This document shows positions 26,401-34,071 of a stretch of 44,900 nt of DNA, piece by piece (the stretch's first letter is position 1; each line of letters opens with the position of its first letter). A model generated the notes under the pieces. That model made no database searches, had not been told where the DNA came from, and worked only from the letters and a program-made list of their open reading frames with translations. The stretch lies in NCBI RefSeq assembly GCF_002441885.1, contig NZ_JXJT01000017.1:212-45111 (forward strand), written 5' to 3'. The translations under genes and the position numbers were made by a program. Origin of the DNA: Pseudolactococcus chungangensis CAU 28 = DSM 22330. Its GTDB lineage: Bacteria; Bacillota; Bacilli; Lactobacillales; Streptococcaceae.

Positions 26401-26845
26401 GTTACTTGATACACCGACCTTCTTTAACGGGATGCGTGTAGGTGAAAAGATTTCAGTTGAAATCGAAAAAGGTAAGGTTTTACTGATTCATTTGGATAGC
26501 ATTTCTGAGCCTGATAGTGAAGGTAACAGAACGCTCTTCTTTAACCTCAATGGTCAACGCCGTGAGGTAATTGTCAAGGATACGTCGATTAAATCAACAG
26601 CGATTGTCAAAGAGAAAGCAGAGCCGTCTAATCCGCACCATATCGGTGCGACGATGCCTGGTTCAGTTGTGACAGTCCTTGTCAAACCAGATGAGAAAGT
26701 TGTTAAAGGGCAGCCACTCATGGTAACAGAAGCGATGAAGATGGAAACAACTATCGAGGCGCCATTCGATGGTGAAATTAAGAGAATTAATGTGAAGGCA
26801 GCAGAAGCAATTGCTACACAAGATTTATTAATCGAAATGAAATAA
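23432..26845 (+). CDS. pycA: Pyruvate carboxylase
   Basis: Biotin enzyme forming oxaloacetate from pyruvate and bicarbonate with ATP, feeding aspartate synthesis. 1137 residues in the standard single-chain order: biotin carboxylase with ATP-grasp (1 to ~450; ALGGGGRGMR, EVNPRVQVEHTITE), carboxyltransferase TIM barrel (~520-800; TDTTFRDAHQSLLATR, HTHDTSGNG), PC tetramerisation region, and biotinyl domain with Lys1103 in EAMKMETT. GAAAGG is the SD. It follows ftsW by 118 bp and may be read from the ftsW promoter or a weak one of its own. Terminator at 26859. Confidence 0.97.
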   Translation: MKKLLVANRGEIAIRVFRACNELGISTVAIYAKEDEYSVHRFKADEAYQVGTGKKPIDAYLDIDDIVRIALESGAEAVHPGYGLLSENIDFARKVEAAGLIFVGPTLHHLDIFGDKIKAKEASIAAGVGSIPGTEGPVDLEGALEFGRTFGYPVMIKAALGGGGRGMRVAHNESEARDGYARAASEAKSAFGSDEIYVEKYITNPKHIEVQILGDAHGNVVHLYERDCSVQRRNQKVIEVAPSVGMADDLRQRICDAAVKLCQHVGYVNAGTVEFLVKDNEFYFIEVNPRVQVEHTITEVVTGIDIVQAQILISEGADLHKDVKIPEQDKIPLIGSAIQCRITTEDPENNFLPDTGKIDTYRSPGGFGVRLDVGNAYSGYEVTPYFDSLLVKVITNATDFKEAVRKMDRCLREFRIRGVKTNIPFLRNVLNHPEFISGDAKTTFIDSTPELFNLPRLRDRGNKTMKYIANITVNGFPGIDQKVKPYFDETRYPKVKKIDTLTTKNILDTQGASAVVDFVKSRKEVLLTDTTFRDAHQSLLATRVRLQDMKQVASAVDQGLPNLFSAEMWGGATFDVAYRFLNESPWYRLRQLRKLMPNTMFQMLFRGSNAVGYQNYPDNVIQEFIRIAAQEGIDVFRVFDSLNWLPQMEKSIQAVRDTGKIVEATMCYTGDILDNNRQKYNIKYYKDLAKELEATGAHILAIKDMAGILKPQAAYRLISELKETVDIPLHLHTHDTSGNGIITCSAAVTAGADIVDVATAAMSSGTSQPSMSSLYYALENGKRAPELDIDNATQINHYWEDVRKFYAPFEKGLTSPQTEVYSHEMPGGQYTNLQSQATAVGLGLRFDEVKAMYHTVNMMFGDIIKVTPSSKVVGDMALFMVQNDLTEEDIYEKGDTLSFPESVISFFAGDLGQPVGGFPEKLQKIILKDKPFITDRPGLHAAPVNFDDVVPELTEKLGYEPGQHEVLSYILYPQVFLDYQKMQNEFGSVTLLDTPTFFNGMRVGEKISVEIEKGKVLLIHLDSISEPDSEGNRTLFFNLNGQRREVIVKDTSIKSTAIVKEKAEPSNPHHIGATMPGSVVTVLVKPDEKVVKGQPLMVTEAMKMETTIEAPFDGEIKRINVKAAEAIATQDLLIEMK

Positions 26846-26858
26846 AATAAAGACAATG

Positions 26859-26905
26859 AAACTTACGATGCCAGATAGTTAATGGGATGCGTAAGTTTTT
26901 TTGCT
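26859..26905 (+). terminator. Terminator of pycA
   Basis: AAACTTACG and CGTAAGTTT form a 9-bp stem with a long inner loop, followed by a T-run. Confidence 0.8.
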
Positions 26906-27011
26906 AGAGTAAAAATGTTGTAAATTTATCTGTAATTTTCAGTAAATAAGTGGTAAAAATTGAATAAAATAAAATAAATCCACTAAAAACTAGAATAATC
27001 CTTCACAAAGT

Positions 27012-27020
27012 GGTATAATT
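27012..27020 (+). promoter_or_regulatory. Extended -10 promoter of fba
   Basis: TGGTATAAT about 34 nt before the ATG; SD GGAGGA lies between. No clear -35 hexamer. Confidence 0.6.
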
Positions 27021-27054
27021 AACACGTTAAATAAATTTTGGAGGAACTTAAGAA

Positions 27055-27936
27055 ATGGCAATCGTTTCAGCAGAAAAATTCGTTGCAGCAGCTCGTGAAA
27101 ATGGCTACGCAATCGGTGGATTCAATACAAACAACTTGGAGTGGACACAAGCTATCTTGCGTGCAGCTCAAGCTAAACAAGCTCCAGTACTTATCCAAAC
27201 GTCTATGGGCGCTGGTAAATACATGGGTGGTTACAAAACAGCTAAATACATCATTGAAAACCTTGTGGAATCAATGAACATCACTGTACCAGTTGCAATT
27301 CACCTTGACCACGGTCATTATGAAGACGCTAAAGAAGTTATTGAAGTTGGTTACACATCATTGATGTTTGACGGTTCACACCTTCCAATCGCTGAAAACC
27401 TTGAAAAAACTAAAGAAATCGTTGAGCTTGCTCATGCTAAAGGTATCTCAGTCGAAGCTGAAGTTGGGACTATCGGTGGTGAAGAAGATGGTATCATCGG
27501 TTCTGGTGAATTAGCACCAATCGAAGATGCAGTTGAAATGGTTAAAACAGGTATTGACTTCCTTGCAGCTGGTATCGGTAACATCCACGGTCCTTACCCA
27601 GCTAACTGGACTGGTCTTGACTTGGATCACCTTAAAAAATTAACTGAAGCTGTTCCTGGTTTCCCAATCGTTCTTCACGGTGGTTCTGGTATCCCTGATG
27701 ACCAAATTCGCGAAGCAATCAAAATGGGTGTTGCTAAAGTTAACGTTAACACTGAATCACAACAAGCCTTTGCAGCAGCAACTCGTCAATTTGCACGTGA
27801 CTATGATGCTAACGAAGCTGACTACGAAGCTAAAAAATTGTTTGACCCACGTAAATTCCTTAAACCAGGTATTGACGCAGTTCAAGCAGCAGTTGAAGAA
27901 CGTATCGACGTTTTCGGTTCAGCAAACAAAGCTTAA
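27055..27936 (+). CDS. fba: Class II fructose-1,6-bisphosphate aldolase
   Basis: Zn-dependent glycolytic aldolase cleaving fructose-1,6-bisphosphate to dihydroxyacetone phosphate and glyceraldehyde-3-phosphate. 293 residues. Catalytic/metal motif IHLDHGHYED (His83, Asp85, His86), later SVEAEVGTIGGEEDG, GNIHGPYP and VLHGGSGIPDDQI with the second and third zinc histidines, and VNVNTESQ. Strongly biased codon use (few rare codons) marks a highly expressed gene. Own promoter and terminator. Confidence 0.97.
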   Translation: MAIVSAEKFVAAARENGYAIGGFNTNNLEWTQAILRAAQAKQAPVLIQTSMGAGKYMGGYKTAKYIIENLVESMNITVPVAIHLDHGHYEDAKEVIEVGYTSLMFDGSHLPIAENLEKTKEIVELAHAKGISVEAEVGTIGGEEDGIIGSGELAPIEDAVEMVKTGIDFLAAGIGNIHGPYPANWTGLDLDHLKKLTEAVPGFPIVLHGGSGIPDDQIREAIKMGVAKVNVNTESQQAFAAATRQFARDYDANEADYEAKKLFDPRKFLKPGIDAVQAAVEERIDVFGSANKA

Positions 27937-28030
27937 GCCTTATTCTGCGAAACAATCTTTGATTGTGCCCAGAACAATTTCAAAGAAATTATTTGAAACA
28001 AAGCTTAATCAAATCGGTAAATATAAAAAT

Positions 28031-28056
28031 AAGGCCTACTATATTGGTAGGTCTTT
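28031..28056. terminator. Terminator after fba, probably bidirectional
   Basis: AAGGCCTAC pairs with GTAGGTCTT (9 bp, one G-U), followed by T on the + strand; read on the - strand the stem is followed by ATTTTTA, so it can also end the transcript of the 28159-28746 gene. Confidence 0.75.
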
Positions 28057-28158
28057 TCTTAATGAATTTAATCAGCTATCAAAGTATCAAAAAAGCTTAC
28101 TGTGAAAATATCAAAGCAAACTCTTATCGTTAATAGGTGACACTTTTAAAGTTCAGTT

Positions 28159-28746
28159 TTAAACATCCTGACGTAAAACATCTGAATATTCTGGTTTGGC
28201 TTTAAATTCCTTTTGGGCAAAGGGGCAGATTGGGAAGATTTTTTTATCTTCACGCCGAGCTTTTTCGACAACTTTAGCGACAAGTTGTTCGGCCAATCCG
28301 TTGCCCCGAAATTCAGGATTAACACCAGTATGTACGATGATAAGGGTATCTTCCGCTTCCATAAAGGCAATTTCGCCTGCTTGTTGCTGCGTGTCTGCGT
28401 TGATCAAAACAATTTGATCCCCTTGATCCTCAAATGTAAAGTTTGGCATGGCAATTTCCTTCTTGATTAAATCACCTTGACTGTGGTAGAGCCATTTTAA
28501 AGCACCACTTGGACAAGAGTTAATGACAGTGATACATTGTTCAACGGAAGCAGCATTGCTTGTGATAATCCAAGGTCTACGGCCTACCTCAAAGACATTG
28601 GAGTCTCCGCGAACACAATTACCCACATGAGCACAAATAGCTTTATTGTAGAAAACATCTAGGTCGTCAGAATAATACTTCCGATAGCCGAGCGCTAATA
28701 ATTCTGACTCAGTGACTGTCTTTCCGTTGATTTTATTACCTTCCAT
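28159..28746 (-). CDS. Fusion of a mono-cluster ferredoxin-like (YjdI) domain and a YjdJ-type GNAT domain
   Basis: 195 residues. The N-terminal part (about 15-90) fits the Fer4_19/YjdI divergent [4Fe-4S] family: NKAICAHVGNCVRGD (Cys38, Cys44), RRPWI, and CITVINSCPSGALKW (Cys71, Cys78). The C-terminal part (about 100-190) fits the small GNAT-like YjdJ family: GEIAFMEAEDTLIIVHTGV, then NPEFRGNGLAEQLVAKVVEKA as acetyl-CoA-binding helix and a late FPICPFAQKEF. In E. coli these are separate neighbouring genes, so the fusion supports a joint function, which is unknown. Read on the - strand, AGAGGCG serves as SD. Confidence 0.8.
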   Translation of the reverse strand: MEGNKINGKTVTESELLALGYRKYYSDDLDVFYNKAICAHVGNCVRGDSNVFEVGRRPWIITSNAASVEQCITVINSCPSGALKWLYHSQGDLIKKEIAMPNFTFEDQGDQIVLINADTQQQAGEIAFMEAEDTLIIVHTGVNPEFRGNGLAEQLVAKVVEKARREDKKIFPICPFAQKEFKAKPEYSDVLRQDV

Positions 28747-28883
28747 AATCGCCTCTTTTTCTAGTATTATCTAAATACACTCTGATATTAAAGTCTGCAT
28801 TAAAATGAATTGATGTTCGCGCTTTTTAATTTTAGGAGAGATTTTGATAAACTTATTATATCATTTATCTCTTAACTAAGTGC

Positions 28884-28912
28884 TTGAAAAACATCGCATT
28901 TTGCGGTAGAAT
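28884..28912 (+). promoter_or_regulatory. Promoter of the DUF4044 gene, predicted leaderless transcript
   Basis: -35 TTGAAA (28884-28889), 17-bp spacer, -10 TAGAAT (28907-28912), ending 6 nt before the ATG. No SD. Confidence 0.7.
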
Positions 28913-28918
28913 TTGTGT

Positions 28919-29038
28919 ATGGCTTATAAAAAACAACAAAAAACAACTTTTCAAAAAGTTGTCATGCTCATTGTCTGGTTGATGCTAATTTTAACTGTAT
29001 TTGCAGCAGTTGCAGCAGCAATTTCAGTCTTCATCTAA
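28919..29038 (+). CDS. DUF4044-type small membrane protein (39 residues)
   Basis: A 39-residue peptide: basic N-terminus (MAYKKQQKTTFQKVV) and one membrane helix (MLIVWLMLILTVFAAVAAAI). It fits the DUF4044 family of single-helix peptides common in Lactobacillales, role unknown. Reality is supported by a well-spaced promoter directly before the ATG and a terminator immediately after the stop, giving a transcript of about 140 nt that contains little except the ORF. Confidence 0.75.
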   Translation: MAYKKQQKTTFQKVVMLIVWLMLILTVFAAVAAAISVFI

Positions 29039-29039
29039 T

Positions 29040-29062
29040 CTCATCTTTGGATGAGTTTTTTT
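29040..29062 (+). terminator. Terminator of the DUF4044 gene
   Basis: CTCATC-TTTG-GATGAG followed by seven T. Confidence 0.85.
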
Positions 29063-29087
29063 ATTTGGTATCAATCATCTTAGAAAA

Positions 29088-29894
29088 TTAGATATGATAC
29101 AGAGGGCTAGCTTCAACGTGACTCGTATCTAAAACTTGTACATCGTTTTTTGCATCGATGTCATGCTGCATCAAAGTATTCTCCATCGTCATATGAGCCA
29201 GTTCTTTCAGATTATTTTCCTGACTACGGTGACCCAACAAAATTTTCTTAGTTTGCGTCCCGATGACAGAGAGCGCTGTACTTGCCCCATCTTCATTTGA
29301 CAAATGGCCGTGATCTGAAAGAATCCGTTGTTTTAACCGCCAAGGGTAGTTACCCATCCGCAGAATTTCGACATCGTGATTAGATTCCATCAGGTAAGCA
29401 TCTGCATTCTCGATTGTTCCCCGCATCCGATCACTCACATAGCCAGTGTCTGTTAACATGACAAAGCTTTTACCATCTTTCATAAATTTGTAAAATTGAG
29501 GCGCAGCAGCATCATGACTAACCCCAAAACTTTCGATATCAATATCACCAAATGTTAGCATTTTGCCCATTTCAAAAATATGTTTTTGAGTCGTATCAAT
29601 CTTGCCACAGGCATCCCCAATGGCTTGCCAAGTTAGCTCATTAGCATAGAGATTCATTTTATACTTGCGGGCAAGCACACCTAGCCCTGCCACGTGATCC
29701 TTATGTTCATGTGTTACAAGTAGGCTATCGACATCCCTTAAACTTCTGCCGATTTCATTCATGAGACCTTCAATTTTTTTGCCGGAAAGTCCAGCATCAA
29801 CTAAAATTTTACGCTCTGGCGTTTCGATATAAGTAACATTACCAGTTGAACCGCTGGCTAATATACTGTATTTAAATCCATTTTCTTTTGTCAA
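29088..29894 (-). CDS. vicX: VicX/WalJ metallo-beta-lactamase-fold protein
   Basis: 268-residue metallo-beta-lactamase superfamily protein (YycJ/WalJ) encoded with the VicRK system; family members are linked to wall homeostasis and DNA replication/repair phenotypes, with nuclease activity proposed. Metal site: THEHKDHVAGL, later SNHDVEIL, SDHGHLSNED and LLGHRSQENN. Start is TTG 29894 with AAGGA about 9 nt upstream. An 88-bp gap containing a 13-bp hairpin separates it from vicK, unlike the overlapping vicR-vicK junction. Confidence 0.92.
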   Translation of the reverse strand: MTKENGFKYSILASGSTGNVTYIETPERKILVDAGLSGKKIEGLMNEIGRSLRDVDSLLVTHEHKDHVAGLGVLARKYKMNLYANELTWQAIGDACGKIDTTQKHIFEMGKMLTFGDIDIESFGVSHDAAAPQFYKFMKDGKSFVMLTDTGYVSDRMRGTIENADAYLMESNHDVEILRMGNYPWRLKQRILSDHGHLSNEDGASTALSVIGTQTKKILLGHRSQENNLKELAHMTMENTLMQHDIDAKNDVQVLDTSHVEASPLYHI

Positions 29895-29917
29895 TTTCGT
29901 ATCCTTGCTAAAAGTAG

Positions 29918-29961
29918 ACTACCATGATTCACGTGTTTTTAAGAATCATGGTAGTTTTTTT
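29918..29961. terminator. Hairpin between vicK and vicX with its T-run on the antisense (+) side
   Basis: ACTACCATGATTC pairs perfectly with GAATCATGGTAGT around a 12-nt loop, followed by TTTTTT on the + strand. For the - strand vicRKX mRNA it lacks a downstream T-run, so it should not act there as a standard terminator. It may stop antisense transcription, or shield/process the vicX 5' region. Confidence 0.65.
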
Positions 29962-29982
29962 GTTTGTTTTGTATAGGACAGA

Positions 29983-31425
29983 CTAGTCTGTCAATCCAGT
30001 CCAATCGTCTACCTCTGAATCAGTCTCATCCTCAAGTGGTGCATAAGGGAGAACGACAGTGAAAGTTGTACCGGTTTCGCCGTCGGACTTTGCCCAAACG
30101 AAACCATTGTGCATCTTCACGATGTCACGAACGATTGCAAGACCAAGTCCAGTACCGCCTTGTTCGCGGCTACGTGCTTTATCAACACGATAGAAACGGT
30201 CGAAAATTTTAGGGAGATCTTTTTTAGGTATGCCAAGCCCTTCATCAGAAATGCGCAAGAGAACTTGCGTATTAGTCTGCTCCAAACTGACAGTAATCTG
30301 ACCACCAGCAGGGCTATATTTGATAGCATTATTCATCAGATTATCAATGACTTGCCCCATTTTATCGGTATCAATTTCCATCCAAATTGGTTGTAGTGGG
30401 ATTTGACGGACAATCTTAAACTGCTTTTCATTTTCATCACTATTGCCGACAATTTGGTCAAAACGATTGAGTTGATAATGAAGAAAGGCGATGAAATTTA
30501 TCACTTCTTTTTCAAGGGCAATCGTATCGGAGTCCATACGAGATAGGGTCACTAAATCTTGAATCATACGAATCATTCGATCCGTTTCCTTTAGTGATAC
30601 TTTGATAAAGCCTGGAGCAATGTCTGGGTCATTGATAGCACCTTCATCAAGCGCTTCCAGATAAGATTTAACAGAGGTTAGAGGTGTCCGCAACTCATGT
30701 GACACGTTAGAAACAAACAAACGTCTTTCTCGCTCATTTTTTTCTTGTTCAGTGACGTCGTGTAAAACAGCAACGACCCCAGAAATGAACCCTGATTCCC
30801 GGCGGAAAAGAGCAAATTTAATGCGTAGTGTCGTAAATTCACCCATGGCGTTTTCGGAGTCAATAATAATCTCAGGCTCACTCTCAAGCAAATCTCGGAA
30901 GGTATAGTTAGAGGCAATATCAAGCGCATCAATGATTTTGCGAGAAAGAAGATTTTTTTCTGAGACGTTAAGATATTCTAGGGCTGCTGTGTTAGCGAGG
31001 ACGATTTTACCGCGGCGATCTGTGGCGATGACGCCGTCCGTCATGTAAGTCAGGATACCGTTCAGTCGGGTACTAGAAGACTCTAGTCTTTCTTGCGCAT
31101 GCTCAGTTTTCTCGCCGAGATTAACGACTTTATCATAGAGCTGATTGATTTCGGTATGACCGGGAATTTGTTTCCTGACAGTATATTTTTGCTCGGTGAA
31201 GTCATCAATTTGATCAGAAATCTGATTTAAACCAATGGAAATTCGTGTTGCAAACCAGACCAATAGCAGAAGTGAGCTGAGGTAAAAAACACTAAACCGC
31301 ACAAAAGATGCTTCACGTGTCAGAAAACCATGCGCATTCCAAACAAATAAAGCTGAAAAAAGCAGTAAATGTGAGATTACCGCTTTAAATAAAATAGTGC
31401 TTGTAAAAGGGAGTTTATTTTTCAT
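29983..31425 (-). CDS. vicK: VicK/WalK sensor histidine kinase
   Basis: Sensor of the essential wall-stress two-component system, 480 residues. Two membrane helices (about 11-29 and 42-60) are joined by a loop of about 12 residues, so there is no extracellular sensor domain. Then HAMP (about 61-115), PAS (about 117-230; [18 protein letters not shown]), HisKA with His243 in [12 protein letters not shown], and HATPase with [22 protein letters not shown] and GGTGLGLAI. The PAS and short-loop layout resembles the streptococcal/lactococcal type rather than Bacillus WalK with its large outside domain. Overlaps vicR by 11 bp. Confidence 0.95.
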   Translation of the reverse strand: MKNKLPFTSTILFKAVISHLLLFSALFVWNAHGFLTREASFVRFSVFYLSSLLLLVWFATRISIGLNQISDQIDDFTEQKYTVRKQIPGHTEINQLYDKVVNLGEKTEHAQERLESSSTRLNGILTYMTDGVIATDRRGKIVLANTAALEYLNVSEKNLLSRKIIDALDIASNYTFRDLLESEPEIIIDSENAMGEFTTLRIKFALFRRESGFISGVVAVLHDVTEQEKNERERRLFVSNVSHELRTPLTSVKSYLEALDEGAINDPDIAPGFIKVSLKETDRMIRMIQDLVTLSRMDSDTIALEKEVINFIAFLHYQLNRFDQIVGNSDENEKQFKIVRQIPLQPIWMEIDTDKMGQVIDNLMNNAIKYSPAGGQITVSLEQTNTQVLLRISDEGLGIPKKDLPKIFDRFYRVDKARSREQGGTGLGLAIVRDIVKMHNGFVWAKSDGETGTTFTVVLPYAPLEDETDSEVDDWTGLTD

Positions 31426-32122
31426 TAGGATTACTCAAATAATAACCGACACCGCGGCGTGTCGCAACGTACTCAGGACGGCTTGGTGTATCTTCAACTT
31501 TTTCACGTAACCGACGAATTGTTACATCAACTGTGCGAACATCGCCGAAATAATCATAACCCCAAACCGTCTCAAGCAAGTGCTCGCGCGTCATGACTTC
31601 ACCGACATGTTGGGCCAAATAGTGCAAAAGTTCAAACTCGCGGTGTGTCAAGTCAATATGTTTATCATTTTTGTAAGCCGCATATTTCTCTGGTGCAATG
31701 GTAATGTTACCAATCCGAATTTCTTTTTTATCAGCATTAGCTGATGTCGTCTCAGCCGCTACATTGGAACGGCGTAAATTAGCTTTGACGCGAGCTAAAA
31801 GTTCGCGGTTTGAAAAAGGCTTGGTGACATAGTCGTCCGCACCTAACTCTAAACCAATCACTTTATCAAATTCACTGTCTTTGGCAGAAACCATGATAAT
31901 CGGTACTTCTGAAGATTTTCGAATTTCGCGTGCCACTTCAAGACCGTCTTTTTGGGGTAACATTAAATCAAGTAAAATGAGGTCGGGCTGTTCAGCAGCG
32001 AAAATTTCAAGTGCCTCCTCACCATCAAAAGCAGTCAAGACCTCGTAGCCCTCTTTGGTCAGATTGAATTTGACAATATCTGAAATTGGCTTTTCGTCAT
32101 CAACAACAAGAATTTTTTTCAT
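31415..32122 (-). CDS. vicR: VicR/WalR response regulator
   Basis: OmpR-family regulator, 235 residues: receiver domain with acidic pocket VDDEK (8-9) and phospho-acceptor Asp52 ([12 protein letters not shown]), Lys/Thr switch residues ([10 protein letters not shown]), and a C-terminal winged helix ([26 protein letters not shown]). It controls peptidoglycan hydrolase and wall genes with VicK. I start at 32122 (MKKILVVDD): GGAGA lies upstream with good spacing, whereas the ATG at 32137 overlaps this SD. Confidence 0.96.
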   Translation of the reverse strand: MKKILVVDDEKPISDIVKFNLTKEGYEVLTAFDGEEALEIFAAEQPDLILLDLMLPQKDGLEVAREIRKSSEVPIIMVSAKDSEFDKVIGLELGADDYVTKPFSNRELLARVKANLRRSNVAAETTSANADKKEIRIGNITIAPEKYAAYKNDKHIDLTHREFELLHYLAQHVGEVMTREHLLETVWGYDYFGDVRTVDVTIRRLREKVEDTPSRPEYVATRRGVGYYLSNPNEK

Positions 32123-32147
32123 ATATAATTTCTCCATTATTACTTTT

Positions 32148-32176
32148 ATTATAACGTTTTTTAATCATTTCAGCAA
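32148..32176 (-). promoter_or_regulatory. vicRKX promoter
   Basis: On the - strand: TTGCTG (32171-32176), 17-bp spacer, TATAAT (32148-32153). Confidence 0.7.
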
Positions 32177-32228
32177 TCAAAAGAGGCTATAGTGCGATTG
32201 CTTTTGAGGAATTTATGAATAGAATTGT

Positions 32229-32257
32229 TTGACAATTCAGAAATTAAGTGGTAAAAT
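32229..32257 (+). promoter_or_regulatory. glnQHMP promoter
   Basis: Consensus -35 TTGACA (32229-32234), 17-bp spacer, -10 TAAAAT (32252-32257). Start site expected near 32264, giving a leader of about 97 nt with SD GAGGAG. Confidence 0.8.
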
Positions 32258-32264
32258 AGTCACA

Positions 32265-32281
32265 TGTTATAAGTTGTGACA
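32265..32281 (+). promoter_or_regulatory. GlnR box over the transcription start of the glutamine transporter operon
   Basis: TGTTATAAGTTGTGACA fits TGTNA-N7-TNACA exactly. It starts 8 bp after the -10 box, over the expected start site, where bound GlnR would repress. The site is embedded in two near-identical 12-mers (GTCACATGTTAT at 32259, GTGACATGTTAT at 32276) spaced 17 bp. Confidence 0.7.
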
Positions 32282-32360
32282 TGTTATCTCATTGTCGATT
32301 TTATAAAATCACAGAGTATAGCAAAAAACAACTAAAATATAGATAGATGAGGAGTCTCAA

Positions 32361-33101
32361 ATGCCGCTTATAGCGTTTAAAAATGTCCAGAAATATTACG
32401 GCGATTATCATGCTCTGAAAGATATCAATTTAGAGATTGAAGAAGGACAAGTCGTGGTGTTATTAGGCCCTTCTGGTTCTGGGAAATCGACCTTGATTCG
32501 AACAATCAATGCTTTAGAAGGGATTGAATCTGGGGAATTGATCGTGAATGGTCACCATGTTGATCATGCGACAAAAAAAGATCTCGTTGAACTTCGAAAA
32601 GAAGTTGGCATGGTTTTCCAGCATTTTAATCTTTATCCTCACAAAACCGTGCTAGAAAATGTTACATTAGCACCAACAAAAGTTCTCAAACGCGAATTGC
32701 GTGATGCGACTGTCACCGCTGAAAAATATTTGAAGTTTGTGAATATGTGGGATAAAAAAGATGCCTTTCCAGGTCAATTGTCAGGTGGTCAAAAGCAACG
32801 GGTTGCGATTGCACGTGGTTTAGCTATGAATCCTAAGCTCTTATTATTTGATGAGCCAACGTCAGCACTCGATCCAGAAACAATTGGTGATGTTTTATCT
32901 GTTATGCAAGGTCTTGCTAAAGAAGGTATGAACATGATTGTCGTCACACATGAAATGGGCTTTGCACGTTCTGTTGCTGACCGTATTATTTTCATGGATG
33001 CAGGTGAAGTGTTAGAAGATACGACAGATGTTGCTGGTTTCTTTGACAATCCACAAGAACCACGCGCCAAACAGTTCCTGAGTAAAATTATTAACCATTA
33101 G
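32361..33101 (+). CDS. glnQ: Polar amino acid (glutamine) ABC transporter ATPase
   Basis: 246-residue ATPase of the PAAT family: Walker A LGPSGSGKSTLI, Q-loop FQHFNLYPHKTVLENV, signature LSGGQKQRVAIARGLA, Walker B LLLFDEPTSALDPE, H-loop VVTHEMGFARS. First gene of an order ATPase-binding protein-permease-permease, the same as Bacillus glnQHMP. The GlnR box upstream strengthens glutamine (or glutamate/glutamine) as substrate. Confidence 0.9.
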   Translation: MPLIAFKNVQKYYGDYHALKDINLEIEEGQVVVLLGPSGSGKSTLIRTINALEGIESGELIVNGHHVDHATKKDLVELRKEVGMVFQHFNLYPHKTVLENVTLAPTKVLKRELRDATVTAEKYLKFVNMWDKKDAFPGQLSGGQKQRVAIARGLAMNPKLLLFDEPTSALDPETIGDVLSVMQGLAKEGMNMIVVTHEMGFARSVADRIIFMDAGEVLEDTTDVAGFFDNPQEPRAKQFLSKIINH

Positions 33102-33182
33102 ACTTGAGATTTGTTCTTTTAAAAGGTCATACAAGACAAGTCACTTAATCCAATAAAAAAGGGATAAAAAGGGAGAATTATA

Positions 33183-33989
33183 ATGAAAAAATCAATTAAA
33201 CTATTAGCAATGCTCGCAACCGTTTTTGCTGCTGTCACATTGGCAGCATGTGGTGCATCAAAAGATGACAGTTCTAAATCTGCGACAGATAACATTAAAT
33301 CAAAGGGCAAGATTGTGATCGGTGTCAAACAAGATGTGCCTAACTTTGGTTATAAAGATCCTAAGACAAATAAATTTACAGGTGTTGAAATTGATTTAGC
33401 TAAAAAAATTGCTAAAGATCTTGGTGTGACCGCTGAATTTGTACCAGTTACTGCTCAAACACGTGGCCCTTTGCTTGATAATAAACAAGTTGATGCTGTT
33501 ATTGCTACGTTCACGATTACGCCTGAACGTCAAAAGTCATATAACTTTACAAAACCTTACTTTACAGATGAGATTGGCTTCTTAGTGAATAAAGCCTCAG
33601 GCTTTAAGTCAGTTAATGATTTAGATGGTAAGACAATTGGTGTAGCACAGTCTGCCTCTACTAAGACTGAACTTGAAAAATTGGGTAAAGAAAAAGGTCT
33701 CTCTTTCAAATATTCTGAGTTGTCTGATTATCCAACTTTGAAAACTGCTTTAACATCAGGTCGTATTGATGCTTTCTCAGTTGATAAATCAATTTTGTCA
33801 GGCTACGTTGATAGTAAGACTGAAATTATGGGAGATGGCTTTGCTAGTCAAGAATACGGGATTGCAACTAAAAAATCAAACACTGAATTAGCAGACTATC
33901 TTGATAAAGAAATTAAGACACTAAAAGCAAACGGTGAGCTTAAAAAAATGACTGATAAATATGATTTGAAAGATGCAACCGCTAAATAA
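33183..33989 (+). CDS. glnH: Glutamine-type ABC transporter substrate-binding lipoprotein
   Basis: 268 residues, signal peptide with lipobox TLAAC and lipidated Cys23. The family-3 solute-binding pattern follows: KIVIGVKQDVPNFGY, GVEIDLAKKIAKDL, AVIATFTITPERQKSYNFT and the GKTIGVAQ hinge. It delivers amino acid to the permeases encoded downstream. A hairpin with T-run at 34031 separates it from the permease genes, so it is probably made in excess over them. Confidence 0.9.
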   Translation: MKKSIKLLAMLATVFAAVTLAACGASKDDSSKSATDNIKSKGKIVIGVKQDVPNFGYKDPKTNKFTGVEIDLAKKIAKDLGVTAEFVPVTAQTRGPLLDNKQVDAVIATFTITPERQKSYNFTKPYFTDEIGFLVNKASGFKSVNDLDGKTIGVAQSASTKTELEKLGKEKGLSFKYSELSDYPTLKTALTSGRIDAFSVDKSILSGYVDSKTEIMGDGFASQEYGIATKKSNTELADYLDKEIKTLKANGELKKMTDKYDLKDATAK

Positions 33990-34030
33990 GTGATGTTTGA
34001 AGTGTGATAGTATTATGGGTTAGAACATTA

Positions 34031-34056
34031 AAAAGCATGCTTAATGCTTTTTTATT
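34031..34056 (+). terminator. Intra-operon terminator/attenuator after glnH
   Basis: AAAAGCAT-GCTTA-ATGCTTTT followed by further T. Located between the binding-protein gene and the permeases with no clear promoter after it, so partial read-through is expected. Confidence 0.7.
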
Positions 34057-34071
34057 AAAGAAAGGTGTAAT

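Noticed and set aside
27680-28105. 141-codon ORF overlapping the end of fba
   Set aside because: Runs out of frame through the strongly biased fba codons and the terminator; low-complexity composition with no start signal.
28907-28921. DUF4044 ORF as a chance short ORF
   Set aside because: A correctly spaced promoter, immediate terminator and recognisable single-helix family pattern make it a credible gene.
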